Shown in pieces: positions 8,963 to 17,202 of a stretch of DNA of 40,509 nt; positions within the stretch are counted from its first letter, which is position 1, and each line of letters starts with the position of its first letter. The translations under genes were made by a program, and so were the position numbers. Source of the DNA: Chitinophaga pinensis (GTDB taxonomy: Bacteria > Bacteroidota > Bacteroidia > Flavobacteriales_D > Crocinitomicaceae); NCBI GenBank assembly GCA_943324745.2, contig CALPMT020000029.1, positions 1 to 40,509 of the forward strand, written 5' to 3'. A model generated the notes under the pieces. It was not told the origin of the DNA and did no database searches. It worked only from the letters and a program-made list of their open reading frames with translations.

Positions 8963-11683
8963 ATGTCAACAAAAACTTCTAAAAGAACCTCTTTTCAAGC
9001 TGAACTAAACAACGAACTTCAGCATTTTTTAAAATTCCAAAAAGATAAATTTCCGTCAGATGAAATTCTGAAAATTGATCTACATTGTCACGACTACAAT
9101 AGCGATGTTCCAGATGAATTAATCGGTCGAATATTAAATGTACCTGAAACATGGCTGCCTACTGAACGATTAATCAAACGTCTTGAAAAAAATAAGGTGA
9201 ATGCAATCACGATCACAAACCATAACAATGCACGCTCTTGTTTTGAACAAATCGAACTTGGAAATGACGTACTTGTAGGCGCTGAATTTAGTTGTACAGT
9301 TCCTGATTTTAACATTGGTATTCATGTGTTAACTTATGGATTTACTAAAGAACAAGAAAATGTCCTAAACAAATTAAGAAGAAATGTCTACCAGTTTCTT
9401 CAATATACGCATGCAAATAATCTACCTACGATTTGGGCACACCCACTCTACCATTACAATGTACAGAAAACTCCTTCTTTCGATTTCCTAAGTAAAATGG
9501 TGCTGCTTTTTGAACGTTTTGAAGTATTAAATGGTCAACGGGATACTTGGCAAAATATACTTGTAAAAACGTGGCTTGAAAATCTAACACCAGAACAAAT
9601 TGATAAAGATGCTGAGCGATTCAATGTCGACATCAGTCTGTATTGTAAAAATCGTTACAAAAAATCGTATTCAGGTGGTTCGGATAGTCACATGGGAATC
9701 TTCTCTGGGCAAACCGGAACCTATCTTCATATTCCCAATTTACAAGAACGATTAAAAACGGAATCTACCTCATCGCTGGCTCTCGAAGCGATAAGAAATA
9801 GTGCAATGGCGCCTTTTGGAACACACCAAAATTCAGAGAAACTTACGGTAGCTTTCTTAGATTATTTCTGTCAAATTGCCATGTACATGGAAGATCCTGG
9901 ATTAGTAAGAATCATGTTGCATAAAGGTTCGTTCAATGAAAAAATGTTAGCACTTTTCGTGACAAATGCATTTGCTGAACTTCGTCGCCATAAAGTAACG
10001 ATGAAGTTTATAGAACTTTTTCATAACTGCTTTATCGGTAAAGTGCCATCGAAAAGAAAACGACTACTTCTTCCTAAAATTTACAAACCGGTATTCGATG
10101 CTGCTGTACAAATAGCAAAAGCAAATGACTTAGAAGGGGAAGAAATGAACGCGCAAATCACAGAAGGCGTCAATACAATTAGTAACGAACTAAGTAAAGT
10201 TTTATTCGCAAGAGTAACCGAAAAAGTCAATAAATTAATGCAAGATGGGTCGTTAGAAAAAATCAATATTACAGACATCATTGAAAAACTAGAAATACCA
10301 AGTGAAATACGATTGTTAACCAAATCCAAAAGCAAAAAAGCAAAACTATTTGGTAAAAAAATGGTCAATCCAGACATATCCAACTTTTTAGATGGATTAC
10401 CTTTCCCAATGTTAGCAGCTTCACTTATTCAAGGAGCCCTTTTTACAAGTTCCAAAGTGATGTACTCTAACAGACCACTTTTGGATGTATTCTCAGAAAA
10501 AATAAATGCTTTCCCACATCCAAAAAGAATGTTGTGGCTGACGGATACTTTTGAAGATAAAAATGGTGTTTCGTCTGTATTGCAAGAAATGCATAAAGAA
10601 GTAAAACGTCTGAATCTTCCGATTGATTTCTTAGTTTGTAGCAGTACCTTACAATCAGAGGATCATTTAATTGTCGTAAAACCTTTAGCGGAATTTACAC
10701 TGCCATTTTACCAACAACAACCGATTCGTATCCCTAACTTAAACGAAATACATCATCTTTTCTTGGAGAACGAATACGATAGAATCATGTGTTCTACAGA
10801 AGGTGTTATCGGAGCTGTATCGCTTTACTTAAAAAACGCTTATTCAGTTCCTGCAAATTTCTATGTACATACTGATTGGTTATTGTTCGCTAGAAAAGTA
10901 CTTGGAGTTGACGGTCACAACCTAAACCGGATTAGAAGAATGTTGCGTGCATTTTATGCTGGTTTCGATCAATTATATGTATTGAATTCAGATCACCAAA
11001 ACTGGTTCTCCGGAAAAGACATGGATTTCCCGCAAGAAAAAATTAAACGAACAGCACATTGGTGTAACGATTCTTTCTACCCAAGAAAAAGTACCAAGAA
11101 AAAATTATTCGGATGTAAAGAATCAGAAAAGGTCATCCTTTTTACGGGTCGTTTAAGTCACGAAAAAGGTGTCCTAGATATCGTTTCTATCTTCCCTGAA
11201 ATTGAAAAAGAAATTCCAAATGTAAAACTCGTTTTTGCAGGTACTGGTCCGGCAGAAGAAGAATTGAAAAAACAACTTCCAAATGCCATTTTCTTAGGTT
11301 GGATAGATGCTAAAAAATTACCTGAAATTTATTCGTCTGCAGATTTATTAATTCTTCCGTCTAAATTTGATACGTTTAGTTGTGTAGTACTTGAAGCTAT
11401 GAGCTGTGGTCTTCCAGTGATTGCATACAAAGCAAAAGGGCCTAAAGATATTATCACTGAAAACACAGGGTATTTAGCATCCGGAAAATCAGAAATGGTT
11501 AAACATGCTATTCATTTCTTTCAAAACAAAGAAGCTCAAACTGAAATGAAAGCAAACGCTATTCTTCGTGCGAAAGAATATAATAAAGGAATTATCCTAA
11601 AGGAATTACTAGAAAACACAGGTTTAGAGAAATTTAAAACATTTGAACCTAAGTTAACACCCGAACTTTTCCCTACCCTATAA
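8963..11683 (+). CDS. PHP-domain phosphoesterase fused to a GT4-type glycosyltransferase
   Basis: A 906-aa cytoplasmic two-domain protein. The N-terminal PHP domain (about 35-280) shows the metal-binding motifs DLHCHD (39-44), TNHN (85-88), E108, H121, AHP (H160) and GGSDSH (D241, H243), so all expected metal sites look intact. A helical linker (about 290-510) follows. The C-terminal half (about 520-890) is a retaining GT-B glycosyltransferase of family GT4: it has GRLSHEKGVLDIV (about 729-741), the acceptor-side segment FYVHTDW, and the nucleotide-sugar motif SKFDTFSCVVLEAMSCGLP with both conserved Glu-region features. The substrate cannot be read from sequence; lipid or polysaccharide glycosylation is plausible. 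It is transcribed alone, convergent with clpX. Confidence 0.85.
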   Translation: MSTKTSKRTSFQAELNNELQHFLKFQKDKFPSDEILKIDLHCHDYNSDVPDELIGRILNVPETWLPTERLIKRLEKNKVNAITITNHNNARSCFEQIELGNDVLVGAEFSCTVPDFNIGIHVLTYGFTKEQENVLNKLRRNVYQFLQYTHANNLPTIWAHPLYHYNVQKTPSFDFLSKMVLLFERFEVLNGQRDTWQNILVKTWLENLTPEQIDKDAERFNVDISLYCKNRYKKSYSGGSDSHMGIFSGQTGTYLHIPNLQERLKTESTSSLALEAIRNSAMAPFGTHQNSEKLTVAFLDYFCQIAMYMEDPGLVRIMLHKGSFNEKMLALFVTNAFAELRRHKVTMKFIELFHNCFIGKVPSKRKRLLLPKIYKPVFDAAVQIAKANDLEGEEMNAQITEGVNTISNELSKVLFARVTEKVNKLMQDGSLEKINITDIIEKLEIPSEIRLLTKSKSKKAKLFGKKMVNPDISNFLDGLPFPMLAASLIQGALFTSSKVMYSNRPLLDVFSEKINAFPHPKRMLWLTDTFEDKNGVSSVLQEMHKEVKRLNLPIDFLVCSSTLQSEDHLIVVKPLAEFTLPFYQQQPIRIPNLNEIHHLFLENEYDRIMCSTEGVIGAVSLYLKNAYSVPANFYVHTDWLLFARKVLGVDGHNLNRIRRMLRAFYAGFDQLYVLNSDHQNWFSGKDMDFPQEKIKRTAHWCNDSFYPRKSTKKKLFGCKESEKVILFTGRLSHEKGVLDIVSIFPEIEKEIPNVKLVFAGTGPAEEELKKQLPNAIFLGWIDAKKLPEIYSSADLLILPSKFDTFSCVVLEAMSCGLPVIAYKAKGPKDIITENTGYLASGKSEMVKHAIHFFQNKEAQTEMKANAILRAKEYNKGIILKELLENTGLEKFKTFEPKLTPELFPTL

Positions 11684-11693
11684 TCTTACAGAA

Positions 11694-11850
11694 GCAATGC
11701 TTTGCGTCTCTTGGCAATGCTTTGCTTCTCTCATTTAGAAATGTAAAACATTTCTACCTAAAATAAAAATGGGTGTTTAGAAATTTCTAAACACCCATTT
11801 TCATACTCCATATTTATTTTGCTCCGTACAGCCGCAATGCTTTACATCCC
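11694..11850. repeat. Three short GCAATGCTTTRC repeats around the convergent terminator
   Basis: GCAATGCTTTGCGTCTC (11694-11710), GCAATGCTTTGCTTCTC (11714-11730) and GCAATGCTTTACATCCC (11834-11850) are related 17-mers in the gap between the PHP-GT gene and clpX. The first two are in tandem with a 20-bp period; the third lies on the other side of the terminator. Function unknown. Confidence 0.6.
11766..11801. terminator. Bidirectional terminator between convergent genes
   Basis: A perfect 36-bp palindrome centred at 11783/11784 with core GGGTGTTTAG/CTAAACACCC. A-rich sequence on one side and T-rich on the other give U-tracts in both directions. It sits between the PHP-GT gene (+) and clpX (-). 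Confidence 0.8.
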
Positions 11851-11876
11851 CGCTGTGCTGGAATTGAATTCCTGCA

Positions 11877-13109
11877 CTACGCAACACTCAACTGCGCAAC
11901 TTTCGATTTCGAAAATTGCTCTTTCGCATATTCCAAGGTAACTTTAAATTCCCCTAATTTTTCGGAAGGAATTTCATACATGGCATCCGTTAAAATTGCC
12001 TCACAAATCGAACGTAATCCACGCGCACCTAATTTAAACTCAATTGCTTTATCCACAATAAAATCTAAAGCGGTTGCATCAAAAGATAACTTCGTACCAT
12101 CAATTTCAAACAAACGCAAATATTGTTTTACCAACGCATTTTTAGGCTCTGTCAAGATACGTTTTAAACTCTTCGCATCTAAAGGCTCTAAATACGTTAA
12201 AGATGGAAAACGACCGATTAACTCCGGTATTAAACCAAATGTTTTTATATCCGTAGGATTAATGTATTTCAAGAAATTGTCCCCATCAATACGAACTGTT
12301 TCATTGGAAGTAAATCCAATCGTTTGACGATTAATTCTTCTAGAAATTATTTTCTCTATGCCATCAAAAGCACCGCCACAAATAAATAAAATGTTCTTTG
12401 TCTCAACTTGAATCATTTTTTGTTCTGGATGCTTTCTTCCTCCTTGTGGTGGAACATTTACTACCGTACCTTCTAATAATTTCAGTAAAGCTTGTTGTAC
12501 ACCTTCACCTGAAACATCACGTGTGATAGATGGATTATCGCTCTTACGTGCAATTTTATCAATCTCATCGATGAATACAATTCCGCGCTGTGCAGCATCT
12601 ACATCAAAATCAGCAGCTTGTAATAAACGGGATAAGATACTTTCTACATCCTCCCCTACATAACCTGCTTCAGTCAAGACAGTTGCATCGGCAATACAAA
12701 ACGGAACATTCAACATTTTAGCAATCGTTTTCGCTAACAATGTTTTTCCTGTACCTGTTCTACCAACCAAAATGACATTGGATTTCTCAATCTCCACCTC
12801 ATCCTTGGTTACCTTTTGATTCAAACGCTTATAATGATTATATACCGATACAGACAACACTTTTTTAGCATCCTCCTGACCAATCACATATTCATCCAAT
12901 TTTGCTTTAATCTCTTTTGGTTTCAAGACATTTAATGGTTCTTGGGATTTTACAACCGCTTTGTTTCCAGCTCCCATTTCTTCCTGTACAATCGTATATC
13001 CTTGGGTAATACAACTCTCACAGATATGTCCAGAAACACCGGCAATCAACATACCTACTTGCGCTCTCGGACGACCACAAAATGAACAATTCGTTTCTTT
13101 TTTTGCCAT
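11877..13109 (-). CDS. clpX: ATP-dependent Clp protease ATP-binding subunit ClpX
   Basis: A 410-aa AAA+ unfoldase that delivers substrates to ClpP in the cytoplasm. The N-terminal zinc-binding domain has CSFC and CESC (residues 8-11 and 30-33). The ATPase core contains Walker A GRTGTGKT, the pore loop GYVGEDVES, Walker [10 protein letters not shown] and the RKH loop GGRKH. The ClpP-docking IGF loop is present (QTIGFTSNE), followed by the sensor-2 region GARGLRSI. Length and organisation are normal. It lies downstream of clpP on the same strand, but a structured repeat and a terminator hairpin fill the 177-nt gap. The hairpin ends about 12 nt before the clpX start, so co-transcription is likely limited. 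Confidence 0.97.
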   Translation of the reverse strand: MAKKETNCSFCGRPRAQVGMLIAGVSGHICESCITQGYTIVQEEMGAGNKAVVKSQEPLNVLKPKEIKAKLDEYVIGQEDAKKVLSVSVYNHYKRLNQKVTKDEVEIEKSNVILVGRTGTGKTLLAKTIAKMLNVPFCIADATVLTEAGYVGEDVESILSRLLQAADFDVDAAQRGIVFIDEIDKIARKSDNPSITRDVSGEGVQQALLKLLEGTVVNVPPQGGRKHPEQKMIQVETKNILFICGGAFDGIEKIISRRINRQTIGFTSNETVRIDGDNFLKYINPTDIKTFGLIPELIGRFPSLTYLEPLDAKSLKRILTEPKNALVKQYLRLFEIDGTKLSFDATALDFIVDKAIEFKLGARGLRSICEAILTDAMYEIPSEKLGEFKVTLEYAKEQFSKSKVAQLSVA

Positions 13110-13121
13110 ATATATTGGAAC

Positions 13122-13149
13122 AAAAAGAGATACTAAACATAGTATCTCT
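13122..13149 (-). terminator. Terminator/attenuator hairpin just before clpX
   Basis: The 9-bp stem AGAGATACT/AGTATCTCT with a 6-nt loop is followed, in the minus direction, by a five-T run. It ends 12 nt before the clpX start codon at 13109. It would terminate clpP transcripts and may attenuate read-through into clpX. Confidence 0.75.
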
Positions 13150-13162
13150 CAATTATTAATAA

Positions 13163-13279
13163 GGTTGATTTAAAAATGTAATAACGAGGCGTTCAAAGAT
13201 GAAAAAAGCGGAGTTTACATTAGTAAATGAGCATTTTTGAATCGAGAACAACGATGTTAGTACTAATTTTAAATCAACC
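13163..13279 (-). repeat. Structured intergenic element, copy A (after clpP)
   Basis: The outer arms are GGTTGATTTAAAA (13163-13175) and its exact complement (13267-13279). Inside lie CGAGGC (13185-13190), an inner stem AAAAAAGC/GCATTTTT, a hairpin cap TTTAC-N4-GTAAA (13214-13227) and TTTTGAATCGAG (13235-13246). Copies B and C share the cap and internal motifs with different arm sequences. It begins 7 nt after the clpP stop codon. This is the most divergent copy. Confidence 0.75.
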
Positions 13280-13286
13280 GATAAAT

Positions 13287-13955
13287 TTATTTTGGATTGC
13301 GAACCAACACCTCATCCACCATACCGTATGCCTTCGCCTCTTCAGCTGTCATCCAGTAATCACGGTCAGAATCAGCCCAAACTTTATCAAAATCTTGACC
13401 TGAATGCTCAGCAATAATTTGATATAATTCGTTTTTCAATTTTTGAATCTCTCTCGCTGTAATTTCGATATCCGAAGCTTGACCTTGAGCACCTCCTAAT
13501 GGTTGGTGAATCATCACGCGTGAGTGTTTCAACGCTGTACGTTTTCCTTTTGTACCTGCACACATTAACACTGCTCCCATAGAAGCAGCCATACCCGTAC
13601 AAATCGTTGCAACATCTGGTTTAATGTATTGCATGGTATCGTAGATACCTAAACCTGCATATACAGAACCTCCAGGAGAATTCAAGTAAATTTGAATATC
13701 TTTCTTAGCATCTACAGACTCTAAAAACAATAATTGCGCATTGATAATATTCGCAACTTGGTCGTTAATTCCTGTTCCTAAAAAGATAATTCTATCCATC
13801 ATCAAACGGGAAAACACATCCATTTGTGTCATATTCAAATGACGCTCCTCAATGATATATGGTGTTACTGATGATTCAATATAATGCTCTAAATGCATAC
13901 TGCTAATACCTACATGTTTTGTAGCATATTTTCTAAATTCGTCGTTTCCAAACAT
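13287..13955 (-). CDS. clpP: ATP-dependent Clp protease proteolytic subunit ClpP
   Basis: A 222-aa serine peptidase that forms the tetradecameric degradation chamber used by ClpX. The catalytic triad is visible: Ser125 in GMAASMGA, His150 in VMIHQPLGG and Asp199 in DSDRDYW. The substrate-binding strand LNSPGGSVYAG (91-101) is intact. The N-terminal ~25 residues probably form a short propeptide or axial loop. Length is typical for Bacteroidota. The ATG at 13955 is the first good start. Upstream on the minus strand TATCTTTA resembles a -7 box with one mismatch. clpX follows after copy A of the structured element and a terminator. Confidence 0.97.
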   Translation of the reverse strand: MFGNDEFRKYATKHVGISSMHLEHYIESSVTPYIIEERHLNMTQMDVFSRLMMDRIIFLGTGINDQVANIINAQLLFLESVDAKKDIQIYLNSPGGSVYAGLGIYDTMQYIKPDVATICTGMAASMGAVLMCAGTKGKRTALKHSRVMIHQPLGGAQGQASDIEITAREIQKLKNELYQIIAEHSGQDFDKVWADSDRDYWMTAEEAKAYGMVDEVLVRNPK

Positions 13956-14027
13956 AGGATTTTGTTTTTATTTTTTATCGAGATTAAAGATACATGAAAA
14001 ATCACGATGAAAGATTTTTTCGGGAAA

Positions 14028-14528
14028 TTATTTAGTTGAATTTAACACATCTTCAAGTTGAAAAAACAACTTTAATAATTCATTATAATTATTGTTTTCC
14101 CTATGAATCAAGTAAGAAGCATAAACTTCATAATTTCCAATTACCAAATTTTCAATTTGAATTACACTATCAAACTTTACAATATTAATATTATTAACTG
14201 ACCTAGAATACCATCGATTAAATACCTTATGCCTTTTTAAAGCTATATCACTTTCACCCGAACAAACATAAATCAATGAATTGAATATATTCCTGAAAAA
14301 TGTAGCTATAATATGTTCTATAGTTTTGGAGACTAATAAATCCAATGGCTCCTTAAGATCACTTGTTTTATCTACTACTAATTGAAAAACATCATCAATC
14401 TCAAGAGATGAAATCATACTAAATGTTTCATCCTTTACAAAGGCAACACGATAAGAGATATTGTTTTTGGTTGTAAATTGGTAAGTTGAATTTATGTCGT
14501 CAAAAACATAATTATAATGGTCTTGCAA
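14028..14528 (-). CDS. Uncharacterised protein, DUF6169-like; TTG start
   Basis: A 166-aa acidic soluble protein without signal peptide, membrane segment or catalytic motif that I can name. The pattern YNYVFDD...YQFTT..ISYRVAF near the N-terminus, SKTIEHIIATFFRN in the middle and LFFQLEDVLN at the end recall the Bacteroidota family DUF6169. That is from memory and unverified. The only start that keeps the conserved N-terminus is TTG at 14528, which overlaps the end of the preceding 49-aa frame by 17 nt. The pair is therefore probably translationally coupled. Small-gene/larger-gene overlap is common in toxin-antitoxin-like modules, but nothing in the sequence shows toxin activity. Confidence 0.65.
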   Translation of the reverse strand: MQDHYNYVFDDINSTYQFTTKNNISYRVAFVKDETFSMISSLEIDDVFQLVVDKTSDLKEPLDLLVSKTIEHIIATFFRNIFNSLIYVCSGESDIALKRHKVFNRWYSRSVNNINIVKFDSVIQIENLVIGNYEVYASYLIHRENNNYNELLKLFFQLEDVLNSTK

Positions 14529-14661
14529 ATTTAATTCCTTTGTCTTTTAACTCTTGCAAAGAAATTCGACCTTTAATATATGAACGCACCAATTCTTTAT
14601 CCTTTACCAATTTAGTAATAGACTCAACAATAAGTTCTTTATTTAATTGATTCGTTTTCAT
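14512..14661 (-). CDS. Small 49-aa protein preceding the DUF6169-like gene
   Basis: The frame is open from further upstream, but the only ATG is at 14661, right after a strong promoter match. The product is 49 aa, Lys-rich and helical, ending SYIKGRISLQELKDKGIKF then ARPL. I have seen similar short C-terminal patterns in small Bacteroidota proteins of unknown function. Its stop lies inside the next gene (17-nt overlap). Candidates are an antitoxin-like or regulatory partner of the 166-aa protein. Function is not known. Confidence 0.6.
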   Translation of the reverse strand: MKTNQLNKELIVESITKLVKDKELVRSYIKGRISLQELKDKGIKFARPL

Positions 14662-14670
14662 AGCTAAAAC

Positions 14671-14701
14671 CAAATTTACAAAGTTTCTTGAAATTATCAA
14701 A
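14671..14701 (-). promoter_or_regulatory. Consensus Bacteroidota promoter of the 49-aa/DUF6169-like unit
   Basis: On the minus strand TTTG (14698-14701), a 19-nt spacer and TAAATTTG (14671-14678) match TTTG-N19-TAnnTTTG exactly. The start codon at 14661 is only 9 nt beyond the -7 box, so the mRNA should have almost no leader. Confidence 0.8.
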
Positions 14702-14738
14702 GAATACTTTAAATTTCACAAGTGTCTGTATTAATAAT

Positions 14739-14816
14739 TCATTTTCTTCTAACAAAATTATCAAATAAACACAGTCCTAAACCAGTCACAACAAAGATTG
14801 CGTAGAAATACGCTAA
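14739..14816 (-). pseudogene. Possible remnant of a membrane-protein C-terminus
   Basis: On the minus strand a short frame reads LAYFYAIFVVTGLGLCLF then DNFVRRK and a stop at 14739-14741. It has the look of a final transmembrane helix with a positive cytoplasmic tail. It has no start codon and an in-frame stop just upstream, within the dnaK terminator. This could be a decayed fragment or chance hydrophobic translation. Confidence 0.25.
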
Positions 14817-14820
14817 AATT

Positions 14821-14850
14821 AAAAAGGGCTACCTCGCGGTAACCCTTAAT
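14821..14850 (-). terminator. Rho-independent terminator downstream of dnaK
   Basis: In the minus direction AAGGG..ACC, loop GCGA, GGT..CCCTT (one mismatch) is followed by TTTTT. It lies beyond copy B of the structured element, so that element should be part of the dnaK 3' UTR. Confidence 0.8.
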
Positions 14851-14863
14851 CATTTTTATTCAA

Positions 14864-14985
14864 GTAAGATTTTTAAAATTAAATTTATTCGAGGCAGACT
14901 AAAAATTAATTCCGCAGTTTACACTAGTAAATGAGGAAATTAATTTTGACGTCGAACGAAGAAGAAATTAATTTTAAAATCTTAC
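14864..14985 (-). repeat. Structured intergenic element, copy B (after dnaK)
   Basis: The outer arms are 14864-14886 and 14965-14985 (GTAAGATTTT..AAAATTAA and its complement, with a 1-nt bulge). The conserved motifs are CGAGGCAGAC (14890-14899), inner stem AATTAATTCC/GGAAATTAATT, hairpin cap TTTAC-N4-GTAAA (14918-14931) and TTTTGACGTCGAACGAAG (14944-14961). The outer arm includes the dnaK stop codon (14982-14984). Same orientation relative to the gene as copies A and C. Confidence 0.85.
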
Positions 14986-16883
14986 GCTTTTTTGTCTTCT
15001 ACTTCTTCGAAATCAACATCAGTAACCTCATCCGCTGGATTACCTCCATCATTTGAAGCTCCTTGTTGAGCATCTCCTGCGTTAGCATCTGCATACATAT
15101 CTTGAGAAGCAGCTTGGAATACATTGTTCAAACGTTCCATTGCAGCATCCAAGTTTGCGATGTTTTTCGCTTCGAACTCCACTTTCAATGCAGCTAATGC
15201 ATCTTCAATTGGTTGTTTTTTGTCCGCAGGAATCTTATCACCGTACTCTTTCATTTGACGCTCTGTTTGGAAAATCAATGAATCCGCTTTGTTGATTTTT
15301 TCGATTTCTTCTAACTTACGTTTGTCCGCTTCTGCATTTTGCTCAGCCTCTGCACGCATTCTTTGGATATCTTCATCGCTCAATCCTGAAGAAGCTTCAA
15401 TTTTGATAGATTGTGATTTTCCTGTTCCTTTATCTTTTGCAGAAATATGCATGATACCATTCGCATCAATATCAAATGTTACTTCGATTTGTGGAACTCC
15501 ACGTTGTGCTGGTGGAATGTCTGTCAATTGGAAACGACCTAATGATTTGTTGTCATTTGCCATTGGACGCTCACCTTGTAATACGTGAATATCTACAGAT
15601 GGTTGGTTGTCAGATGCTGTAGAGAAAGTCTCTGATTTTTTAGTTGGGATAGTCGTGTTAGCATCGATCAATTTTGTCAATACTCCACCCATTGTTTCAA
15701 TTCCTAAAGACAATGGAATAACGTCTAATAATAATACGTCTTTCACCTCTCCTGTTAATACACCTCCTTGGATTGCAGCTCCTAAAGCTACTACCTCATC
15801 TGGATTAACTCCTTTAGATGGTGCTTTTCCGAAGAAACGCTCAACTGCATCTTGAATAACTGGAATACGTGTAGATCCACCTACTAAGATAACTTCGTCA
15901 ATATCGCTTGGTGTTAAACCTGCGTTGCTTAATGCTGAACGACATGGAGCAATTGTTCTTTCAACGATAGAAGCAATTAATTGCTCAAATTTCGCTTTTT
16001 GTAATGTTCTAACTAAGTGTTTTGGAACACCGTCAACTGGCATGATGTATGGCAAGTTGATTTCAGAAGATGCTGTAGAAGAAAGTTCAATTTTTGCTTT
16101 CTCTGCTGCTTCTTTCAAACGTTGTAATGCCATTGGATCTTTACGTAAGTCAACTCCTTCGTCATTTTTGAATTCGTCAGCTAACCAATCAATGATTACT
16201 GCATCCACATCATCACCTCCTAAGTGTGTATCTCCGTCTGTAGACAATACTTCAAAAACACCATCCCCTAATTCTAAGATAGAAACGTCATGTGTTCCTC
16301 CACCGAAATCGAATACTGCGATTTTTTTGTCTGTTCCTTTTTTATCTAAACCGTAAGCCAATGCTGCTGCAGTAGGCTCGTTGATAATTCTTTTGATTGT
16401 TAAACCAGCGATCTCACCAGCTTCTTTTGTAGCTTGACGTTGCGCATCGTTAAAGTATGCAGGAACTGTTACAACAGCTTCCGTAACTTCATGACCTAAA
16501 TAGTCTTCTGCTGTTTTCTTCATTTTTTGAAGAATCATTGCAGAAATCTCTTGTGGAGAATACTGTCTGTCATCAATTTGTACACGTGGAATATTATTAT
16601 CCCCTTTTACTACTGTATATGGTACACGTTCAGATTCTTTTCTTGTATCATCATAAGTAGCACCCATGAAACGTTTGATTGAACCAACTGTTTTTGTTGG
16701 ATTCGTGATTGCTTGACGTTTTGCAGGATCCCCTACTTTACGCTCACCACCTTCAACGAATGCAACTATCGATGGAGTTGTTCTTTTTCCTTCTGAGTTA
16801 GCGATTACCACTGGCTCATTTCCCTCCATTACAGAAACACACGAGTTTGTAGTTCCTAAGTCAATTCCAATTATTTTTCCCAT
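14982..16883 (-). CDS. dnaK: Chaperone protein DnaK (Hsp70)
   Basis: A 633-aa Hsp70 chaperone. The N-terminal ATPase domain opens with [20 protein letters not shown], with phosphate-loop motifs [11 protein letters not shown] and VGGSTRIP. The hydrophobic linker [11 protein letters not shown] joins the substrate-binding beta domain, followed by the helical lid and a tail ending in EEVEDKKA, close to the usual EEVKDKK. Length is normal. dnaJ and grpE are not adjacent. The 319-nt upstream region carries repeated TGACA motifs and a sigma-54-like sequence but no CIRCE element. The stop codon lies inside the arm of structured element copy B. Confidence 0.98.
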   Translation of the reverse strand: MGKIIGIDLGTTNSCVSVMEGNEPVVIANSEGKRTTPSIVAFVEGGERKVGDPAKRQAITNPTKTVGSIKRFMGATYDDTRKESERVPYTVVKGDNNIPRVQIDDRQYSPQEISAMILQKMKKTAEDYLGHEVTEAVVTVPAYFNDAQRQATKEAGEIAGLTIKRIINEPTAAALAYGLDKKGTDKKIAVFDFGGGTHDVSILELGDGVFEVLSTDGDTHLGGDDVDAVIIDWLADEFKNDEGVDLRKDPMALQRLKEAAEKAKIELSSTASSEINLPYIMPVDGVPKHLVRTLQKAKFEQLIASIVERTIAPCRSALSNAGLTPSDIDEVILVGGSTRIPVIQDAVERFFGKAPSKGVNPDEVVALGAAIQGGVLTGEVKDVLLLDVIPLSLGIETMGGVLTKLIDANTTIPTKKSETFSTASDNQPSVDIHVLQGERPMANDNKSLGRFQLTDIPPAQRGVPQIEVTFDIDANGIMHISAKDKGTGKSQSIKIEASSGLSDEDIQRMRAEAEQNAEADKRKLEEIEKINKADSLIFQTERQMKEYGDKIPADKKQPIEDALAALKVEFEAKNIANLDAAMERLNNVFQAASQDMYADANAGDAQQGASNDGGNPADEVTDVDFEEVEDKKA

Positions 16884-16920
16884 AATCTTTATTTTTTGCT
16901 TTTTTTATTTCATTTCCTAA

Positions 16921-16936
16921 TTCAATCTTTGTGCCA
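16921..16936 (-). promoter_or_regulatory. Sigma-54-like -24/-12 sequence upstream of dnaK
   Basis: The minus strand reads TGGCAC-AAAGA-TTGAA, which fits TGGCAC-N5-TTGC except for A instead of C at -12. It lies 38 nt before the dnaK start. The mismatch is at an important base, so this is only a candidate. Confidence 0.3.
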
Positions 16937-16958
16937 CGCGAATTTAGTGCGATTTTTA

Positions 16959-17106
16959 TGTCAATTTGCTCATATATTATTATTTGACACAATAATTATA
17001 TGACATTATGTCGGTGTTTATGACAGTAAAATTGGATTTAATTACTGTTTGTATCTCCTCAACCTTGTTACCACCTAAATAATTAAAGAAAAGTTTTGAC
17101 AAGTCA
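16959..17106. promoter_or_regulatory. Cluster of TGACA/TGTCA motifs upstream of dnaK
   Basis: TGTCA at 16959 and TGACA at 16985, 17001, 17021 and 17097. Two form short palindromes: TGACAT-T-ATGTCG (17001-17013) and TGAC-AA-GTCA (17097-17106). The group occupies the 319-bp gap 16884-17202, which contains no gene. Operator function for dnaK is an inference. Confidence 0.4.
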
Positions 17107-17152
17107 TAGGTTGAAATTGTTATCAAGTGAAAAAACTCTTTTTACCAAAAAA

Positions 17153-17178
17153 GAAAAAAGGTTGCCACATGACAACCT
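17153..17178 (-). terminator. Terminator of the FG-GAP/SprB surface-protein gene
   Basis: In the minus direction AGGTTG, inner hairpin, CAACCT is followed by TTTTTCTTTTTTT. It lies 24 nt after the stop at 17203. Confidence 0.8.
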
Positions 17179-17202
17179 CTTCCTTTTGAAAATCAAAACA
17201 AA

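Noticed and set aside
15289-16356. Long plus-strand frames opposite dnaK
   Set aside because: Antisense shadows of a highly conserved gene with strong codon bias.
16884-17202. CIRCE (HrcA) operator upstream of dnaK
   Set aside because: No TTAGCACTC-N9-GAGTGCTAA-like sequence is present.
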